The notes under the pieces were generated by a model. The model saw nothing but the letters and a program-made list of their open reading frames with translations. It searched no databases and was not told the origin of the DNA. DNA of 64,000 nucleotides from an uncultured Bacteroidaceae bacterium (GTDB taxonomy: Bacteria > Bacteroidota > Bacteroidia > Bacteroidales > Bacteroidaceae), in assembly GCA_934293005.1 (NCBI GenBank), contig CAKQYA010000001.1, positions 107,604 through 171,603 on the forward strand, read 5' to 3'. Every line of letters starts with the position of its first letter. The first letter of the stretch is position 1. The position numbers and the translations under genes are program-made. Below are positions 18,775 through 28,511 of this stretch, one piece after another.

Positions 18775-20003
18775 AGCAACAGTTTGTATATTTTTTCTAT
18801 CTCATCAACATTGCCATAGTCATGTGCGCTCAAATATTGTGATATGCGCCGACGAGAACAGGCATCTTTCAAAAAAGAGGCCAGGGCATTTGCCCCATCC
18901 GCCACATCCAATGGCACAATAATGCCATCCTCGCCATCTATCACCTGCGACTTTGCTGTTGGATAGTTGGACACAACCACAGGCTTTCCCATTATCTGGG
19001 CTTCACGCACTGTGATGGATTTGCCCTCATATTTGCTTGGCTGCACATACACATCACATGCTTTTATATATGGATATGGATTGTCCTTTTTCCCTAACAA
19101 CACCACATGGTTCTCCACATTTTCCTTCTTCATGTTCTCACGCACGGTCTTCTCCACATCGCCATTGCCATAACCTATTATATACCACTTGACATCCACT
19201 CCTGCATCTCTTACCCTCCTGCATAATTCAGGTATGATTTCCATTCTTTTGGGGGCTGAATAACGTCCTATGGTCAAAAGAACCGTCTCTGACCCATCAT
19301 GCAGGTCCACCACTTCTTCATCAGCCCTCGTTCTTATGAATTCAGGATTAAGGATGTTTTCTATTTGTATGATCCTGCTCCTTAATGAAGGAAACACGTC
19401 ACAGAAACGCTCACCCACATCATGGCTGATGCTTGCTATATAATCAAGCTTGCTCCACATCCTTAGTTCATTTTCCACATCGACAGTTATTCTGGTATAG
19501 TCAGTATGTATCCACCCCATCTTTTTCTTTGCCCTCACATTATTAAGCACAATGAAATGCGGAGTCATAAAACTTATGGCTAAGTCATACTCCACATCAG
19601 GCTTTATCCGGGGAAGAACACGCCAGGTCAAACTTTGCTGGAAAAAGGGAGCGCATTCATATGGCCTGTCTCCTTCCTGCACCCTGCCACAGAATTGTCT
19701 TGTACGCATTATTCCTATAAGTCTTGCAATGGCAAGCGACAAATATCCCTCTTTCAAGACCTCTTTTACAGGCTTCTCTGTTAAAGAATATGCCTTCACT
19801 TCATCCAGCAGATGCACCTTGTCTGTCGGCACATACTGCATCAACTCGCCTCTATGGCTATATATGAACACATCCACATCAACCCTCATAGGGTCAACAC
19901 TCTGCAGCAATCCAAGCAAAGCACTCTCAGCTCCGCCCAATTCCATATAGTGCATCAATATTAGCACCCTCGGCCTCTTTTTCATTTCCGATTTCATATT
20001 CAT
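18771..20003 (-). CDS. GT4-family glycosyltransferase
   Basis: The 410-residue frame has alternative starts at residues 3 and 7. The N domain shows LMHYMELGGAESALLGLL and a long insert (about 85-135); the C domain has TIGRYSAPKRMEIIPELC and the donor motif YVQPSKYEGKSITVREAQIM (about 322-341). It resembles the gene at 33661 in lacking a strict E-x7-E pattern. It lies between a transposase-type gene and a translationally coupled GT32. Confidence 0.86.
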   Translation of the reverse strand: MNMKSEMKKRPRVLILMHYMELGGAESALLGLLQSVDPMRVDVDVFIYSHRGELMQYVPTDKVHLLDEVKAYSLTEKPVKEVLKEGYLSLAIARLIGIMRTRQFCGRVQEGDRPYECAPFFQQSLTWRVLPRIKPDVEYDLAISFMTPHFIVLNNVRAKKKMGWIHTDYTRITVDVENELRMWSKLDYIASISHDVGERFCDVFPSLRSRIIQIENILNPEFIRTRADEEVVDLHDGSETVLLTIGRYSAPKRMEIIPELCRRVRDAGVDVKWYIIGYGNGDVEKTVRENMKKENVENHVVLLGKKDNPYPYIKACDVYVQPSKYEGKSITVREAQIMGKPVVVSNYPTAKSQVIDGEDGIIVPLDVADGANALASFLKDACSRRRISQYLSAHDYGNVDEIEKIYKLLL

Positions 20004-20036
20004 ATCACAGCAAACAAAAAAAACAACCTTAAGTCG

Positions 20037-21542
20037 TCACTTCTCGTTCTGCGAAACCACCTCGCCACATATTTCCTCAGCCAACCCATTCAGCCACACA
20101 CACTCATCCCTGCTTATCGCACCCTTTCTGTCCTCATGCCCTAACTCACTCGCAGCCAACACCAGCACCTGGCCATTGACACAATAATCATACAAACCTC
20201 CAGGACATTGAGCATACTCAGCAAAACCATTATCCACAAGCACAATAACCGAATGCCCCTCACTCAAACAAAAATCACGGACCGCAGCCTCATGCTGACT
20301 TATAAAAGGAGACACGAGCGCACTTCCATTGCGAGCCTTCACAACACACTCATTCATATATCTGCGCCTCGCGTCATCATCCCAAGCTCGCCTCACATGC
20401 ACCTGCCATCGAGACAAGCCCAAGAGATTCACATTGCCTATGCCATCATAACTACGGCCAGCTATCATGATGCCCCTAATTGGAACAAGCCAACCAGGAT
20501 TTCGTTGTTTCTGCCATCTATGCACAGGGTTATTATGCACATAGTCGATCATAGCCCTCAACTGCCCCTTGCGTCGCAAACGCGTCTCGTCAAAGTCGGG
20601 TTCAAAAAGAGCATGCTGGCTCTTTATGCGAGCTGACGAAAGCAACATGAGCTGCCTTAAAAAGGCATCAATCCTTGACGGAGAAAAAGGCCCCCATCCA
20701 CCAACATCACCATACCTTCCTCCATCCTTTGCATCCCTTGCATCCCTTCCAACCCTTCCATCCTCAGCACGCGCCCCACACATCTCTCCTGCCCTTCTAT
20801 CTTCAGCACGCACCCCACGCATCTCTCCTGCCTTTCCATCCTCTGCACGCACCCCACGCATCTCTCCTGACCTTCCATCCTCTGCACGCACCCCGCGCAT
20901 CTCACCTGCCCTTCCATCCTCTGCACGCACCCCACACATCTCTCCTGCCCTTCCATTCTCTGCACGCGCCCCACGCATCTCTCCTGCCCTTCCATCCTCT
21001 GCACGCGCCCCACGCATCTCTCCTGCTCTTCCACCCCCTGCACGCGCCCCACGCATCTCTCCTGCCACCCTCTCTTCATTAGTTTTTCCGTTAGGCGTCT
21101 CGAACTTTTCAAGTTCGCCGACCACCCCGCCATTCACCCCGCCGTTTCCATATTTCGCCTCGCTCATCTCCAGCCATCTCTTCAGAGCCTTATTGCACCC
21201 TTGCTTAAACCCACGAATCACCACACCCACCTTATCCTTCATCCTCTCCCTCACATACAGCACAAAATGCACATGCTCCGGCATGCACACCGCAGCCAGC
21301 ACCTGCACGTCATCTCCCCTCACAGCAGCACACCCAGGTATCCCCTGTATAGCCTTCGCCACCTCCACGCCCAAAGGCGTCAGCTCGCACCTTGCTTCAT
21401 CCACGCTATTACCCACAACCCTTCCCAGCAGCTTTTTCCTTTCGCTGCACACAAGCGTGATATGGTATATACAACGCTCCCTATAGTCGTGATATGCCAG
21501 ATGCTTCCTATGCGTTGGCTTCACCATCATTTTTCCTCTCAT
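20037..21542 (-). CDS. RAYT-type HUH (Y1) transposase with tandem repeat and C-terminal extension
   Basis: The 501-residue product is a Y1/REP-associated tyrosine transposase relative. The N-terminal part has YHITLVCSERKKLLG and the HUH metal motif MPEHVHFVLYV (about 88-98). After a repeat insert, AMIDYVHNNPVHRW (about 334-347) holds the expected catalytic tyrosine. Such proteins nick single-stranded DNA at palindromes and are usually single-copy domesticated genes. Residues about 160-264 are eight 13-residue repeats. The final 130 residues (ALVSPFISQHEAAVRDF onward) look like a Rossmann-type domain of DprA flavour, but that is inference. It interrupts the capsule genes. Confidence 0.85.
   Translation of the reverse strand: MRGKMMVKPTHRKHLAYHDYRERCIYHITLVCSERKKLLGRVVGNSVDEARCELTPLGVEVAKAIQGIPGCAAVRGDDVQVLAAVCMPEHVHFVLYVRERMKDKVGVVIRGFKQGCNKALKRWLEMSEAKYGNGGVNGGVVGELEKFETPNGKTNEERVAGEMRGARAGGGRAGEMRGARAEDGRAGEMRGARAENGRAGEMCGVRAEDGRAGEMRGVRAEDGRSGEMRGVRAEDGKAGEMRGVRAEDRRAGEMCGARAEDGRVGRDARDAKDGGRYGDVGGWGPFSPSRIDAFLRQLMLLSSARIKSQHALFEPDFDETRLRRKGQLRAMIDYVHNNPVHRWQKQRNPGWLVPIRGIMIAGRSYDGIGNVNLLGLSRWQVHVRRAWDDDARRRYMNECVVKARNGSALVSPFISQHEAAVRDFCLSEGHSVIVLVDNGFAEYAQCPGGLYDYCVNGQVLVLAASELGHEDRKGAISRDECVWLNGLAEEICGEVVSQNEK
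20752..21064. repeat. 39-bp tandem repeat inside the RAYT gene
   Basis: Eight consecutive 39-bp units encode the 13-residue motif GEMRGARAEDGRA with substitutions (R/C, A/V, ED/EN/GG). The unit is a multiple of three, so copy-number change keeps the frame. On the plus strand the run is extremely C-rich and lacks T-tract structure. Unit sequences differ by a few bases, consistent with slippage plus point mutation. Confidence 0.9.
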
Positions 21543-21594
21543 AATCTACAACCGCCATCTCCTAAATGGCCATGCCGCAACCAATAAAAAGCAA

Positions 21595-22797
21595 TTACAA
21601 CTTTCCCAGCATATACATTATAATGGTGAAACCAGCATGCGCCAACAATATCAACCCAGCCTTCCTGTCCTGATCAGGCCATATATGCAACCTCACCACC
21701 GCATAAGCTATCACCACAGGATATAAGAACCAGCTCAGATAAGCAAAACGGTTACTAAATGCCGCCTTGATAACCATCACCCAGAAAGAATTCGCCAGAA
21801 TATATGTTGTAGCCAAAATGTTGAAGACCTTCACACTATTGACATCAGCTATGCGTCCAGCACCAGTCACACCTGTTTCAGCCTCCTCTGCCGTATCGCC
21901 ATACAGCGCCCTTTCCTTTTTCGCTTTTTGGCACACATACCACGTCAGCCACACAGGCATCGCGCTGTAAAGAAGGAAGTCCCAACGAAAGCCTGTGTTT
22001 GCAAATTGGTCTCCAAACTCATCCATGCCACCTGCATATTGAGTCATGCGGTCATCAAAGCCAAGCCCCATGAAGAAGTTGGACACAGGGCCACCAGCGA
22101 CCAATGAAATCCCGATGCTGGCAATCCAAAAATAAATAGCATACAAAGGATTCTTTATCACAAATGAAGCAGCAACAAAAGCAGCCGTAGGCAAGAGAGT
22201 AGACTTATGTATGCCCAAAGCTAAAACAGCAATAATCCCAGGCACAACCATCTTGACAATATTTTTATTCGCGCCCAAGGCAAAAGCAAAAGTCGCCACA
22301 GAACATGCCATTCCATTACGTATACCATTCGTGCCATAGGTAAAAGTGGAGTATGCAGAAAGAAAAAACAGCATGCCCATCCATGGGTTTTCGCCAATCA
22401 GTTTCTTAAAAGCCAATAGCACAAAGCCCAGATAGCACACCTCCACAATCAAGAACCAGGCACTCACGCTCAGCCCCGATATTTTACAGAGATTCATTAT
22501 CCCATAAAAGAGCCATTCTGCATCCATGTCAACGACAATAGTATCAGATCCAGCAGCCCTGTAGTATCCTGCAGCATAATTGATTGTGTCTCCAAACTGG
22601 ATACTTATCGGACGCAAGCCCATATACACAATCAAGAATAAAGTAAAGACTACAGCTGGAATCACAGAATTCTTCTGAAGCAACTTATTACAATTATTCG
22701 AGCCTGCATAACTTACATACAGAAAAAGACATGATATAAATATGCCCCAATAATACATCTGTTTAAGTAATATCGGGTCTATTGGTAACGGATTCAT
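21595..22797 (-). CDS. EpsG-family membrane protein, candidate polysaccharide polymerase (Wzy-like)
   Basis: The 400-residue protein has about ten hydrophobic segments. GLRPISIQFGDTINYAAGYY (about 61-80) and the stretch FTYGTNGIRNGMACSVATFAF (about 154-174; RNG/R-N-G type motif) match EpsG/Wzy-like polymerases, which join repeat units in the periplasm. A Wzy-like enzyme in a locus that also carries an ABC exporter and no visible Wzx flippase is unusual. It might instead be a membrane glycosyltransferase. Confidence 0.75.
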   Translation of the reverse strand: MNPLPIDPILLKQMYYWGIFISCLFLYVSYAGSNNCNKLLQKNSVIPAVVFTLFLIVYMGLRPISIQFGDTINYAAGYYRAAGSDTIVVDMDAEWLFYGIMNLCKISGLSVSAWFLIVEVCYLGFVLLAFKKLIGENPWMGMLFFLSAYSTFTYGTNGIRNGMACSVATFAFALGANKNIVKMVVPGIIAVLALGIHKSTLLPTAAFVAASFVIKNPLYAIYFWIASIGISLVAGGPVSNFFMGLGFDDRMTQYAGGMDEFGDQFANTGFRWDFLLYSAMPVWLTWYVCQKAKKERALYGDTAEEAETGVTGAGRIADVNSVKVFNILATTYILANSFWVMVIKAAFSNRFAYLSWFLYPVVIAYAVVRLHIWPDQDRKAGLILLAHAGFTIIMYMLGKL

Positions 22798-22841
22798 ATT
22801 ATATAAGCCGATAAACTATTCAATTCTATTATCACATTCAA

Positions 22842-23828
22842 TCATAAACCAATTATCATCCTCACGTACCTTACTTTTGACAAAACATAAGATACTAACC
22901 AACTAAATCCAAATGTCAGAATAGCACATACTGCAATTTGGATATAGCCAGGCAACCCTACCTTCCAATCCATTTGCCACAACACATTACGCATAATTAG
23001 TATGTGAACAAGATAAATTCCGAAAGTCAGACCAGACACAGAGGCTATCCATTCCGGCATCTTCCCCCAATAATCACATAACCTTTTCAGTCCAATCCAA
23101 CAAACGACGCACATCAAAGCCACACTTATACTCAGATACCAGAATAAACGGTAAAAGTCTATCTCGACATGCATCAAACGCATCGCTATAGGAAAAGCAA
23201 ATGAAATGATCAATAGAGACACAAGCAACCAGCTTTTGTGTCTATACAACAAAGATCCTGTTTTTCCATAGAATTTGTTCATATAGCCCCCAAGGACATA
23301 ATACCCAACATACCCATGGAAATAATACAGCCAGCTCGTATCACCCTCATCAACATACATGAACAACTGTACAATCGGGACACACAAGGTACAAGCCCAT
23401 ATCAACAAATAGAATTCAATCTCTCGTACACCAGCAGCGGCCATCCACCTCTTCAGCACAGGAGTGAGCAGATATAATCCAGAAATGCAATACATGAACC
23501 ATAACACCCCGTTCTCATGATTTTTTATTCCTGAAAACTCAAGTCCATAACCAACAGCACTCCAAAACACAAGAGGCACAAGAATTCTAACCATGCGCTT
23601 TCTCAGAAAAGCACATGTATCAAAAGACCTCATATTTCCTAAAGACAGTGCTCCGCTCACCATAAAAAACAATCCTATGCCAGGAGCAGCAAGGTAGCTT
23701 ATCAGAACGAGCAACAGTCCATTACCTGCATTTGACGCAGGATGGGGAGAGTGTATCAATACAATCATTGCACATGCTACTATTCTGATTATATCGAGAG
23801 AATAGTCACGATTACACACATCCATCAT
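22842..23828 (-). CDS. Acyltransferase-3 family membrane O-acyltransferase
   Basis: The 328-residue product has about ten transmembrane helices and the family N terminus YSLDIIRIVACAMIVLIHSP with the conserved catalytic-type His near residue 26. Such enzymes add acetyl or other acyl groups to capsule or O-antigen sugars. It marks the left side of the AT-rich stretch of the locus. A second member lies at 29397, so the polymer may be acylated twice. Confidence 0.85.
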   Translation of the reverse strand: MMDVCNRDYSLDIIRIVACAMIVLIHSPHPASNAGNGLLLVLISYLAAPGIGLFFMVSGALSLGNMRSFDTCAFLRKRMVRILVPLVFWSAVGYGLEFSGIKNHENGVLWFMYCISGLYLLTPVLKRWMAAAGVREIEFYLLIWACTLCVPIVQLFMYVDEGDTSWLYYFHGYVGYYVLGGYMNKFYGKTGSLLYRHKSWLLVSLLIISFAFPIAMRLMHVEIDFYRLFWYLSISVALMCVVCWIGLKRLCDYWGKMPEWIASVSGLTFGIYLVHILIMRNVLWQMDWKVGLPGYIQIAVCAILTFGFSWLVSYVLSKVRYVRMIIGL

Positions 23829-23861
23829 AATTAACCTAAAAGAATAGATATCAATGACAAA

Positions 23862-24779
23862 CTACCAAACAAGTGTTAAAGCTATCACTTTTGTACCAAA
23901 ACTTAAATACTTATTCACCAACATTTTGAGCACATTATCTCTAAGGCACTGTCTAATAACTTCATTCTCGCAAGAATAAGAACCATTTATATCATTTCTC
24001 TTTATACACCTTAATAATTTCACACAAGTTTCCATCAACTGCGACTCTGCATGTTTCAAGAACTTAGGATTATGCTTCTCATAGAAATTCCTCACCCACA
24101 CCTTATTATAATACTCATCAAACATACGCTTTGATAGTCTCTGATGCGACAGGCTTTCCCCATGATTCATATAATGATACAGTGCCACAGGAAGATAAGC
24201 CATCGTCTTATACCTATGGAATATCTGTGCCATCACCACATAATCCTCATTGATAGTATACTTAGGGAAATAAATACCATCAAAAACCGACCTGTGATAA
24301 ATTTTACCCCAAAAACCCCAAAACTGATAATGGAAAAAGCGTGACTGTAGTTCATCTTCACAAAGTGTTAAGACACTCTTATCTCTGTCAATCTTAGGCA
24401 TCACACTCTCATCATGTATCACCATATCACAAGCAGCCACCTTCACAGAATCGTCTCCACAAGTAGTCAAGCACTGCCATAGTTTCTCCAAATAATCAGT
24501 CTCTACAATATCATCACAATCTACAAAAACGAGATATTCGCCACTTGCATCTTCTATTCCAATCCTTCGTGCCACCGATGCTCCCTCATTCTTCTGATGT
24601 ATCACACGCACCCGACAATCGCCATCTCTAATAGAATCACACACAGCATCAGAACCATCAAAGGATCCATCATCGACAAAAATTAATTCCCAATCCTTAT
24701 AGGTCTGAGCAGCTACACACCCATACACACGATGGATATAGTTATTGCAGTTGTATACAGGGATAATAATAGATATCAT
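23862..24779 (-). CDS. GT2-family glycosyltransferase
   Basis: The 305-residue protein has SIIIPVYNCNNYIHRVYG, FVDDGSFDGSDAVCD (about 35-49) and VFVDCDDIVETDYLEKL (about 88-104; DCDD metal site). FFHYQFWGFWGKIYHRSVFD at about 148-167 is the acceptor-side block. The start overlaps the stop of the upstream GT8 gene by 4 bp, so the pair is translationally coupled. Base composition is AT-rich like its neighbours to 32 kb. Confidence 0.86.
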   Translation of the reverse strand: MISIIIPVYNCNNYIHRVYGCVAAQTYKDWELIFVDDGSFDGSDAVCDSIRDGDCRVRVIHQKNEGASVARRIGIEDASGEYLVFVDCDDIVETDYLEKLWQCLTTCGDDSVKVAACDMVIHDESVMPKIDRDKSVLTLCEDELQSRFFHYQFWGFWGKIYHRSVFDGIYFPKYTINEDYVVMAQIFHRYKTMAYLPVALYHYMNHGESLSHQRLSKRMFDEYYNKVWVRNFYEKHNPKFLKHAESQLMETCVKLLRCIKRNDINGSYSCENEVIRQCLRDNVLKMLVNKYLSFGTKVIALTLVW

Positions 24780-25699
24780 CTTTGTTTTGATTCGAACCTA
24801 CATTTGATCCAATAATATGGAGCACACACATATCGTATTATATCATTAAAGCATATAAAAGAAAGAAATTTCCCCAAAAATTTAACAAAGTACTCACTTC
24901 TCTTCATTTTCTCGAGCACTCTTACATCCCAATAATAATGAGAGACATAGTCTTGCCACCTCACCTTCCACGGCTTTTGCCACCCCGCATAATGCACAAC
25001 AACAACATCATCAACACATGCCTTCTCCTCTTCTGTCAAACCATTTACAATACAGTTATACCTGCAATCTCTGTAGACTCTGGCTTTGCTATGATAAAGC
25101 ATATTCAACAAATCCTGATCTTGCAGCAGAATGTCATCCGTATGCTTCGTACAAAAATCCAATATATAGTCCAAAGACGTATTCAAACGTAGATAATCCA
25201 AATTTAACAATATTACACCAGCATTAAAATATGTATATTCCTTGGGCAGATTTAGTCGTTTTATGAGAGATGCGTTTATATCTTTATCTTGGGTATTAGA
25301 AGATGCCACCAAAGCCACATCATCAATATTCTGACAATAAAAATCTCTTATATCACCCTTTACTATGATATCAGAGTCAAGCCAAAGAACTCTATCCACA
25401 TCTTGTGGCAACACAAACTGCGCAACCAGTCTAAAATAAGTTTCTACACTTATATGCTTTATGTATATCGGACCATTCAACGCCGCAAACATTTTCATGT
25501 CTATCTCCACAAACACAACATCAAAGCCACAATAATACTTCACCTCCTCCACGAACCTTGTCCGTTTCTTCTCATCTATATCTCGATACAAGAACCACAC
25601 CTTCACATTCTTTTCTCCACCAAAAATAGACAGAGAATGAAGCATGGTTAATGTAATGCTTAAATAACTTGTATTTGAAGAAACGAGTATATGCATCAT
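24776..25699 (-). CDS. GT8-family glycosyltransferase
   Basis: The 307-residue protein has the full GT8 pattern: MHILVSSNTSYLSITLTML, the DXD block RVLWLDSDIIVKGDI (about 105-119), YFNAGVILLNLDYL (about 158-171) and the C-terminal HYAGWQKPWKV (about 244-254). GT8 enzymes are retaining transferases using UDP-Glc or UDP-Gal. It overlaps the FkbH-like gene upstream by 4 bp. A second GT8 gene at 30411 is distantly related. Confidence 0.9.
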   Translation of the reverse strand: MMHILVSSNTSYLSITLTMLHSLSIFGGEKNVKVWFLYRDIDEKKRTRFVEEVKYYCGFDVVFVEIDMKMFAALNGPIYIKHISVETYFRLVAQFVLPQDVDRVLWLDSDIIVKGDIRDFYCQNIDDVALVASSNTQDKDINASLIKRLNLPKEYTYFNAGVILLNLDYLRLNTSLDYILDFCTKHTDDILLQDQDLLNMLYHSKARVYRDCRYNCIVNGLTEEEKACVDDVVVVHYAGWQKPWKVRWQDYVSHYYWDVRVLEKMKRSEYFVKFLGKFLSFICFNDIIRYVCAPYYWIKCRFESKQR

Positions 25700-27546
25700 G
25701 AGAGTAGTTTCTTTACGAACAAATAAGGTTTTCTTACAACTAAATAGAAATCACTTTGAAAGAAACCAGTTTTCTCTATTTTATCCACCAAAGACATGAC
25801 ATAAAGATACATTTTACCTTTCTGTTTTATTCGGCCACCTGTTGCAATTTGAATATATTTATTAGCAACACATGCAGCTTCATAATAAACTCGTCGAACA
25901 AAATGATTTATATTATCATTGAAATCTTCCTGTCCATGTATAAAATCATTAAAATCTATAATCAACACTCTAGAGTCTTCCGCAGCCAATTTTCTAAATA
26001 GGACATTTACCTCTCGGTAAAATAATTCTCTTTCATGATAATTACGCTGAGTATTGTTCAAATATGGAGTCTCACTACCCAACAAATAACAAGCCTTTGC
26101 TTCGGGCGAAATCTTTGATAACGTTTTCTTCGCATTATCCAGAATTTGTTCTGGGGTCAGGCCACCCAAAAATTCATATTTTTCACTAAATCGTCTCAAA
26201 TAGTCTATAGTAAAACTATTATCGGCTGTAAATATTTTCCCCGTAACATATAACTGCCACATACAAGGATCAGTCAAAGGATAAGTCTTTTCTCCAAAGG
26301 CAATACAAACACCATTCTCTTTGTTTCTATACACTCCCAAATTAGAATCAATCAGCGTTGATAAAAAGACTATTTTAACATCATCATCATACATTGCAGT
26401 ATGGAACATACCTTCATCTAAAAATATACAATCCTTAAGCAATTGCTTCTTCACTTCTTCATTCAAGAAAGGAAGATTCAAATAATTTGTAGAATGACTA
26501 ACATTTTCGATATTATTTCCGCTCTTCCCAACATAAGAAAATTCCTCATAAAGATTACTCGTCTGAAAATATGACGTCATACTTTTAAAATCGCACCCTC
26601 CCTTTATAACTACTTTCTGATGACTTTTTTTTTGACATTCCTCAATTTCTATATCCTTTTGATTTATCCAGTTGGGAATTGTCCCATCCGTAACTTGACT
26701 AACAACACTTCCAGCTACCTTCAATTGAGGATAATTCAAATGCGCATAAACATATTGTTCGATACCTTGTCCTATAGTTCTACAAGAAAACAGAAAATGT
26801 ATCAAAGTTCTATTTCTCTCAGCATAAAAGCCGACTATCCCATAATCTCCAAATTTATCACGCACAGACACATAACCCGCATTCACAGACTTATCTTCCA
26901 ACAAAGCCTTCAAGTTATCATAAGTGTCTCTTCTCTTCGTGAAATTAAGTTGATTGGTTCTATTCACCAGCTCATACAAACGGTCAATAACATTCAAACA
27001 ATCATGATGAATGTCAACCCTTATATTACACGAATATAAAAATTCTAAATTATCTGATACATTCGCCTTTGCATTTTGTTTTTTTTCTAACACCATATAA
27101 TTAGACAATCTCTTGTGTTGCGCATCTGTAATTGGCATCCGTGATACTTTTTCTTTTAAGTCCTTGATAACTTCAGGTTGCGCAACCATCAAATCCGGCA
27201 TGTAATGCTGAGCCTCTTTCAAATTCTGCACATTATCATCTATGAATAAAGTATGTTTAGGTTGCAATCCCATATCACAGATAAGATTCTTGAGACGTTT
27301 ACCTTTAGGATCCCAATTAATCGAACAGAACACGAACATTTCACGTATTCCTATTTTTTCCAACTGAGAAAACACTTCTGTTTCATCATTTTTAGAACAT
27401 ATAGAATTCACTATACCCCTATCTGTAAGTTCACGGATTAACGCTACATTGTCTTCAAGCACAGTTACACCTCCTTCACTCAATGTGCCTTTCCAGAAAG
27501 TATCATCAAGATCCCAAACTATCAATTTTAAACACGAAAAATCCAT
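25696..27546 (-). CDS. FkbH-like HAD/GNAT protein fused to an SGNH-like domain
   Basis: Residues 1-135 are an FkbH HAD domain (VWDLDDTFWKGTLSEGG with the nucleophile Asp; FIDDNVQNLKEA), residues about 140-290 the associated GNAT-like domain (RTNQLNFTKRRDTYDNL; VSRTIGQGIE-type SCRTIGQGIEQYV). In polyketide systems FkbH loads a glyceryl group from 1,3-bisphosphoglycerate onto an acyl carrier protein. The second half (about 310-616) resembles SGNH hydrolase-like proteins, with FLDEGMFHTAM and NHFVRRVYYEAA. No carrier protein is visible here, so it may transfer a three-carbon acid to the polysaccharide. It overlaps the next GT2 gene by 19 bp. Confidence 0.75.
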   Translation of the reverse strand: MDFSCLKLIVWDLDDTFWKGTLSEGGVTVLEDNVALIRELTDRGIVNSICSKNDETEVFSQLEKIGIREMFVFCSINWDPKGKRLKNLICDMGLQPKHTLFIDDNVQNLKEAQHYMPDLMVAQPEVIKDLKEKVSRMPITDAQHKRLSNYMVLEKKQNAKANVSDNLEFLYSCNIRVDIHHDCLNVIDRLYELVNRTNQLNFTKRRDTYDNLKALLEDKSVNAGYVSVRDKFGDYGIVGFYAERNRTLIHFLFSCRTIGQGIEQYVYAHLNYPQLKVAGSVVSQVTDGTIPNWINQKDIEIEECQKKSHQKVVIKGGCDFKSMTSYFQTSNLYEEFSYVGKSGNNIENVSHSTNYLNLPFLNEEVKKQLLKDCIFLDEGMFHTAMYDDDVKIVFLSTLIDSNLGVYRNKENGVCIAFGEKTYPLTDPCMWQLYVTGKIFTADNSFTIDYLRRFSEKYEFLGGLTPEQILDNAKKTLSKISPEAKACYLLGSETPYLNNTQRNYHERELFYREVNVLFRKLAAEDSRVLIIDFNDFIHGQEDFNDNINHFVRRVYYEAACVANKYIQIATGGRIKQKGKMYLYVMSLVDKIEKTGFFQSDFYLVVRKPYLFVKKLLS

Positions 27547-28511
27547 CTCCTAATATTTAAGACACAATACAACAAAAAAGCCTGTCTATTTACAATAAGA
27601 AACTTTATCCACTTTGAACAATTGAAAAGTTTCTCATATTTTGCCATCTTCTCTATTTCTGGTATATAAAGAATCTCCTTAATACTTGACAATCCTAAAG
27701 CCTTAGAACTACAGCATGTAAAAAGTCCTGAATACACCTGCCCCCATAGATATCTATACATAAATACTTTTGTATCTTCTATCCATAGCTTTCTTTCTTT
27801 CATAAACATTTTTCGTATTTTCCACAACTTATAATCATTGGAAAACGCATCACGCCTTATTTGTTGAGATAGAGAATTCTCATGCACTTCATAATTATAA
27901 TTTTCCACATCAACCATCGCAATCTTTTTCACATATTTAAGATAGGAAAAATTAAATATTAAATCTTCTCCATAAGAACACTCACGCGGAAATTCTATAT
28001 TTTCCTCACGAATAATATCCATACGGTACATTTTATTAACAGGACCATACAACAATGAATTCTCATTTAAACGAGCAAATTCAGATGCATTACCATAATC
28101 TAATTCTATACACCCCCTATAAGGGACTGTTGATTTCTCAACAATTCCATTTTTCAACAAGTGTTTCTTAATGCCACTAACTGTCATCTCTGCATATCTC
28201 ATCGATTCAAGCATGTCACTAACATATCCACTTTCCACCCAATCATCAGAATCTATAAAACAAACATAATCTCCTTTTGCCATATTCAATCCTGCATTTC
28301 TAGCTGAAGACACGCCACCATTTATTTGAGACAGTACGATGAATCTATCATCTTCACATTTCCACCTTTCGCACAATGACAATGAGTTATCTTTCGACCC
28401 ATCATCAACAAGGATGCATTCCCATTCGGTATAATCCTGCTTTACAACAGATTCCAAGCACCTGTCAATATAAGTAGCAGCATTATATACCGGTATTATT
28501 ATCGATACCAT
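27528..28511 (-). CDS. GT2-family glycosyltransferase
   Basis: The 327-residue product has VSIIIPVYNAATYIDRCLES, LVDDGSKDNSLSLCE (about 34-48), SSARNAGLNMAKGDYVCFID and DSDDWVESGYV (about 89-99). The last 19 bp of coding sequence overlap the FkbH-like gene, and the start lies 29 bp inside the gene upstream, so the cluster is tightly packed here. The composition is low in GC. Confidence 0.88.
   Translation of the reverse strand: MVSIIIPVYNAATYIDRCLESVVKQDYTEWECILVDDGSKDNSLSLCERWKCEDDRFIVLSQINGGVSSARNAGLNMAKGDYVCFIDSDDWVESGYVSDMLESMRYAEMTVSGIKKHLLKNGIVEKSTVPYRGCIELDYGNASEFARLNENSLLYGPVNKMYRMDIIREENIEFPRECSYGEDLIFNFSYLKYVKKIAMVDVENYNYEVHENSLSQQIRRDAFSNDYKLWKIRKMFMKERKLWIEDTKVFMYRYLWGQVYSGLFTCCSSKALGLSSIKEILYIPEIEKMAKYEKLFNCSKWIKFLIVNRQAFLLYCVLNIRRWIFRV

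Noticed and set aside
20752..21064. Regular 39-bp spacing that could look like a CRISPR array.
   Set aside because: There are no unique spacers; the whole unit repeats and is in frame within the RAYT gene.
20569..21486. Long plus-strand frame rich in Pro, Ala, Arg and Ser opposite the RAYT gene.
   Set aside because: It is a shadow of the repeat-rich transposase gene on the minus strand, whose product has clear HUH and Tyr motifs.
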